DNA of 8,348 nt, from the NCBI GenBank assembly GCA_030039975.1, contig JASHUO010000699.1:1-8348 (forward strand), written 5' to 3'. This document shows, piece after piece, positions 6,535 through 8,348 of the stretch. The DNA is from Alphaproteobacteria bacterium (GTDB taxonomy: Bacteria; Pseudomonadota; Alphaproteobacteria; ATCC43930; CGMCC-115725). The position numbers and the translations under genes were made by a program. A model generated the notes under the pieces. The model made no database searches and was not told the DNA's origin. It saw only the letters and a program-made list of their open reading frames with translations. Position 1 is the first letter of the stretch. Every line of letters begins with the position of its first letter.

Positions 6535-7785
6535 TTAGCGCAAGGCGGAAGGGGCGCTAGCGCCTCGCACATGCTCCGGGCGGAAGCCCATGCCGAGGAT
6601 GCGGGCCGGGATGCGCCGCAGCGCGGGAAAGCGCTGCAGCAATCGCAGCGCCGCCGGCAGCCGCAATTTGCCCTTGCTCGCGAGCACGCGGCTGATGACG
6701 CGGTCCTGGATCGCCACCTGCAGCGCTTGCGTGAGGCGCGTCGGCAGCAGGCGCCGGCGCTGGATCTGCGCCAGCGGCGCCTCTGGCACCGGCCCCGGCG
6801 TGCGGGTGAGCCACGGCACCAGGATGTTGGCGGCGGCGACCGCGTCCTGGATGGCGAGGTTGATGCCGATGCCGCCGATCGGCGACATGGCATGCGCGGC
6901 ATCGCCGATCAGCAGCAGTCCCGGCTGGTACCATTGCTCGAGCCGGTCGACGGCGACGGTGAGCAGCTTCACCTCGTCCCAACTGCCGATCTCGCCGACG
7001 CGGTCGGCGAGAACCGGCATCATCGCGCCAAGCTCGGCGCGAAAATGCGCGATCCCCTGCGCCTTCAGCGCGTCGAACCCGCCTTTGTGGATGACAAAGG
7101 CGCATTGCCAGTAATCGCCGCGGTCGAGCATCACCAGGATGCGCCCGTCGAGGAAGCGCCCGAACGTCCGGCCCGCATCCTGCGGCCGCTTCGACAGCCT
7201 GAGCCACAGCACGTCGATCGGCGCGCCGAGATCGCGGCTCTTGAGCCCGGCCGCGCGCCGCAGGGTCGAATGCCGTCCGTCGCAGGCGATGACGAGATCG
7301 GCGCGCAAGGTCAGCGCGCCGGCTTTGTCGCGCGCGCCGACGCCGGTGACGCGCCCGTTCTCGCGCACGAGGCTCTCGGCCTCGGTCTCGCGCAACAGCC
7401 GAAACGCCGGCAGCTTCTCCGCCACCTCGGCGAGGAAATCGAGAAAATGCCATTGCGGCATGAAGGCGATGAATTTGCAGCGCGTCGGCAGATGCGAAAA
7501 ATCGGCGATGACGACGCTGTCATCGCCGATCTGCCCGGTGACCTCGCGCAGCTCGTCATGCGGGCGCGCCAGGAAGGCCTCGAGCAGCCCCAGCTCCGCC
7601 ATCACCTCGAGCGTCGAGGGGTGGATGGTGTCGCCGCGGAAATCGCGCAGGAAATCGGCATGCTTCTCCAGCACCGCGGTGTCGATGCCGGCGCGCGCCA
7701 GCAGCAGCCCCAGCATCATCCCGGCCGGCCCGCCGCCGACGATGCAGCAGCGAGTGCGGATGTCGCGCGGCGAGGGATCAGCCAT
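6535..7785 (-). CDS. FAD-dependent oxidoreductase / monooxygenase (PHBH–UbiH-like, FAD_binding_3)
   Basis: A 416-residue flavoprotein of the class A hydroxylase type (COG0654), which uses NAD(P)H and oxygen to hydroxylate aromatic or related compounds. The dinucleotide fold opens with V16-G-G-G-P-A-G22, with E40 as the ribose-binding acid at the end of the second strand; D169-G170 in A-C-D-G-R-H-S-T-L is the class's second FAD/NADPH motif, and G293... in L-L-I-G-D-A-A-H (291-298) followed by S-P-I-G-G-I-G-I-N-L-A-I-Q-D-A is the third. All three motifs are intact, so the enzyme is likely active. About 80 C-terminal residues after the flavin domain are arginine-rich and helical. The substrate cannot be deduced. 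The start at 7785 has only a weak AAAGA-type ribosome site, unlike its neighbours. It is the first gene of the four-gene minus-strand set and diverges from the region at 7861. Confidence 0.9.
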   Translation of the reverse strand: MADPSPRDIRTRCCIVGGGPAGMMLGLLLARAGIDTAVLEKHADFLRDFRGDTIHPSTLEVMAELGLLEAFLARPHDELREVTGQIGDDSVVIADFSHLPTRCKFIAFMPQWHFLDFLAEVAEKLPAFRLLRETEAESLVRENGRVTGVGARDKAGALTLRADLVIACDGRHSTLRRAAGLKSRDLGAPIDVLWLRLSKRPQDAGRTFGRFLDGRILVMLDRGDYWQCAFVIHKGGFDALKAQGIAHFRAELGAMMPVLADRVGEIGSWDEVKLLTVAVDRLEQWYQPGLLLIGDAAHAMSPIGGIGINLAIQDAVAAANILVPWLTRTPGPVPEAPLAQIQRRRLLPTRLTQALQVAIQDRVISRVLASKGKLRLPAALRLLQRFPALRRIPARILGMGFRPEHVRGASAPSALR

Positions 7786-7800
7786 TCTTTACTCTTTCGA

Positions 7801-7831
7801 ATAACACCATTCGCCTCGATTCCGCTTGCAA
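7801..7831 (-). promoter_or_regulatory. Candidate promoter of the FAD–DUF169–LVIVD–PAS operon
   Basis: On the minus strand TTGCAA (7831-7826) is followed after 19 bases by TGTTAT (7806-7801), about 15 bases before the FAD gene start. The spacer is long, so the call is weak. The TTGCAA element is shared with the plus-strand promoter candidate. Confidence 0.25.
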
Positions 7832-7833
7832 GC
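7824..7833. repeat. 10-bp perfect palindrome GCTTGCAAGC
   Basis: GCTTGCAAGC is its own reverse complement and sits in the middle of the divergent region between the FAD operon and the rightward candidate RNA. Its core TTGCAA could serve as the -35 hexamer in both directions, and it could also be an operator half-site pair for a dimeric regulator. Confidence 0.45.
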
Positions 7834-7854
7834 CTCCCGCCGCCTGCTCATACT
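7826..7854 (+). promoter_or_regulatory. Candidate sigma-70 type promoter, plus strand
   Basis: TTGCAA (7826-7831), a 17-base spacer and CATACT (7849-7854) resemble a -35/-10 pair and would place a transcript start near 7861. It would drive the structured region ending at the terminator at 8032. Confidence 0.35.
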
Positions 7855-7860
7855 TTGGGC

Positions 7861-8032
7861 ATGAGAAAGCTCACCCTCAACATTGTACCGAAGGACATGT
7901 GTCGGAAGCGCTGGCATTTCGCGTCGCCGGCGTGCGGCCGCATTCGGCTTCGGGCGGAGGAGTTGGGCTAGACCGTCTCGAAGACAGAGCAACGAATGCC
8001 AAGCCGCCAGCGGACCCCCGAGGCGGCTTTTT
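7861..8032 (+). ncRNA. Candidate structured small RNA or leader RNA
   Basis: No convincing protein is encoded here. From a possible start near 7861 the plus strand can fold: TGGCATT(T)CG at 7912-7921 pairs with CGAATGCCA at 7993-8001 (nine pairs with one bulged T), closing a domain of about 70 bases that holds short hairpins such as GCCG-CATT-CGGC and GTCT-CGA-AGAC. An intrinsic terminator begins directly after this stem. That layout, promoter candidate, closed domain, terminator, is what an independent small RNA or an attenuating leader would show. A 36-codon ORF starts at ATG 7861 and could be a leader peptide, but it has no ribosome site. I cannot match it to a known RNA family; boundaries, especially the 5' end, are uncertain. 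Confidence 0.35.
8001..8032 (+). terminator. Intrinsic terminator
   Basis: AAGCCGCC (8001-8008) pairs perfectly with GGCGGCTT (8022-8029) around a 13-base loop, and the stem runs into TTTTT (8028-8032). There is no T-run on the other strand, so it acts on rightward transcription. No recognisable gene ends just before it, which is why a small RNA or leader is proposed. Confidence 0.7.
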
Positions 8033-8063
8033 GATTGCCGCTTCGCCGGCCGCAGGAGGCCTC

Positions 8064-8070
8064 AGGAGGT
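8064..8070 (+). promoter_or_regulatory. Near-perfect ribosome-binding site of the 55-residue ORF
   Basis: AGGAGGT lies four bases before the ATG at 8075, close to the ideal anti-16S match. It is the main reason to accept the short ORF and to place its start here and not further upstream. Confidence 0.6.
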
Positions 8071-8074
8071 GGCA

Positions 8075-8242
8075 ATGTGGAGTGAATGGCTGGTGAGAAC
8101 GCTGAGCCCGCGCCGCGGCGAAGACGCCGACCCGGCGCCGCGCCCGCGCAAACCGCCGCACCCTGCGCCACCGGAGCGCGCCGACGCCAATGGCGGCGAC
8201 GCGTACGAGCGTGCGCTCGCTGCGGTGGAGGAAAACGAATAA
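8075..8242 (+). CDS. Small hypothetical protein, 55 residues
   Basis: A short frame ending in TAA at 8240-8242. The product begins M-W-S-E-W-L-V-R-T-L, which could form a short amphipathic helix, continues with a proline- and arginine-rich linker (about residues 12-34, with P-A-P-R-P-R and P-H-P-A-P-P) and ends in an acidic helix-like stretch (A-Y-E-R-A-L-A-A-V-E-E-N-E). No known domain, signal peptide or membrane segment. The evidence that it is translated is the AGGAGGT site four bases upstream. It lies 42 bases after the intrinsic terminator, so its expression may depend on read-through or its own promoter, which I could not identify. It converges with a minus-strand gene entering from the right edge. 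Confidence 0.5.
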   Translation: MWSEWLVRTLSPRRGEDADPAPRPRKPPHPAPPERADANGGDAYERALAAVEENE

Positions 8243-8271
8243 GCGACAAGCTGCACTCGACAAATTCATTA

Positions 8272-8310
8272 GCCCCTCCCCCCTTGAGGGGGAGGGAAGG
8301 GAGGGGGGTC
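8272..8310. repeat. GC-rich extragenic palindrome
   Basis: CCCTCCCCC (8274-8282) pairs with GGGGGAGGG (8288-8296) around the loop CTTGA, followed by a further G-rich tail to about 8309. Elements of this shape are common dispersed repeats between genes in alphaproteobacteria. It lies between two convergent genes, where the hairpin could help end transcription or protect transcript ends, though no T-run follows. Confidence 0.65.
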
Positions 8311-8348
8311 AGCCGCCGCGCAGCTCTTCGAGCACGGTAAGCACCACC
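8309..8348 (-). CDS. 3' end of an unidentified gene (partial)
   Basis: Reading leftward from the right edge, the minus strand gives twelve codons, V-V-L-T-V-L-E-E-L-R-G-G, and a TGA at 8309-8311. The amphipathic helix-like ending and its stop directly beside an extragenic palindrome fit the C-terminus of a real protein, but twelve residues are too few to name a family. Confidence 0.4.
   Translation of the reverse strand, partial: VVLTVLEELRGG

Noticed and set aside
5944..7971. 675-codon plus-strand open frame, the longest in the window
   Set aside because: It is antisense to the DUF169 and FAD genes, both with intact family motifs; its sequence is R/A/H/Q-rich without domain features. Length alone is not evidence at this GC content.
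7861..7971. 36-codon plus-strand ORF starting at ATG 7861
   Set aside because: It has no ribosome site and no recognisable features; kept only as a possible leader peptide within the candidate RNA.
7877..8269. Minus-strand 130-codon frame (and overlapping minus frames at 7789-7992 and 7968-8249)
   Set aside because: Arginine- and alanine-rich, without a ribosome site or domain; it runs antisense through the terminator and the short ORF.
1..8348. Mobile elements, CRISPR, tRNA or rRNA, defence genes
   Set aside because: I looked for regularly spaced repeats, transposase or integrase motifs and RNA gene signatures and found none.

Overview
The window is GC-rich bacterial DNA with tightly packed genes, strong GGAGG-type ribosome sites and long meaningless open frames on the strand opposite real genes. 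The fused TRAP permease, the DUF169 and LVIVD-type proteins, the FixL-like PAS domain and a CCCTCCCCC/GGGGGAGGG extragenic palindrome together suggest an alphaproteobacterium, probably of the Rhizobiales/Rhodospirillales kind. That is an inference from gene style; no rRNA or other taxonomic marker is present.

Left part (1-3236, all minus strand, transcribed right to left): a short-chain dehydrogenase/reductase, then a Tat-exported TRAP substrate-binding protein (DctP), then a fused DctQM TRAP permease that runs off the left edge. Gaps are 35 bases and 1 base, so this is almost certainly one operon for uptake and first oxidation or reduction of a small carboxylate-like compound. The substrate cannot be read from the sequence. 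A 128-base divergent intergenic region (3237-3364) carries a 10-bp inverted repeat. To its right lies a small proline-rich lipoprotein gene on the plus strand (3365-3748).

Middle part (3778-7785, all minus strand): a second likely operon, in transcription order an FAD-dependent monooxygenase-like oxidoreductase, a DUF169 protein with four cysteines, a secreted LVIVD-repeat beta-propeller-like protein, and a short stand-alone PAS protein with a FixL-like histidine. Gaps are 30, 83 and 7 bases, and the last pair looks translationally coupled. I do not know a described pathway that uses this set; it is the best candidate here for something not yet characterised.

Right part (7786-8348): a divergent intergenic region with a 10-bp palindrome, a plus-strand promoter candidate, a region that can fold into a closed stem followed directly by an intrinsic terminator (candidate small RNA or leader), a 55-residue ORF with a very strong ribosome site, an extragenic GC-rich palindrome, and the last 12 codons of a minus-strand gene entering from the right edge. 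I see no insertion sequence, phage gene, CRISPR array, tRNA or rRNA.
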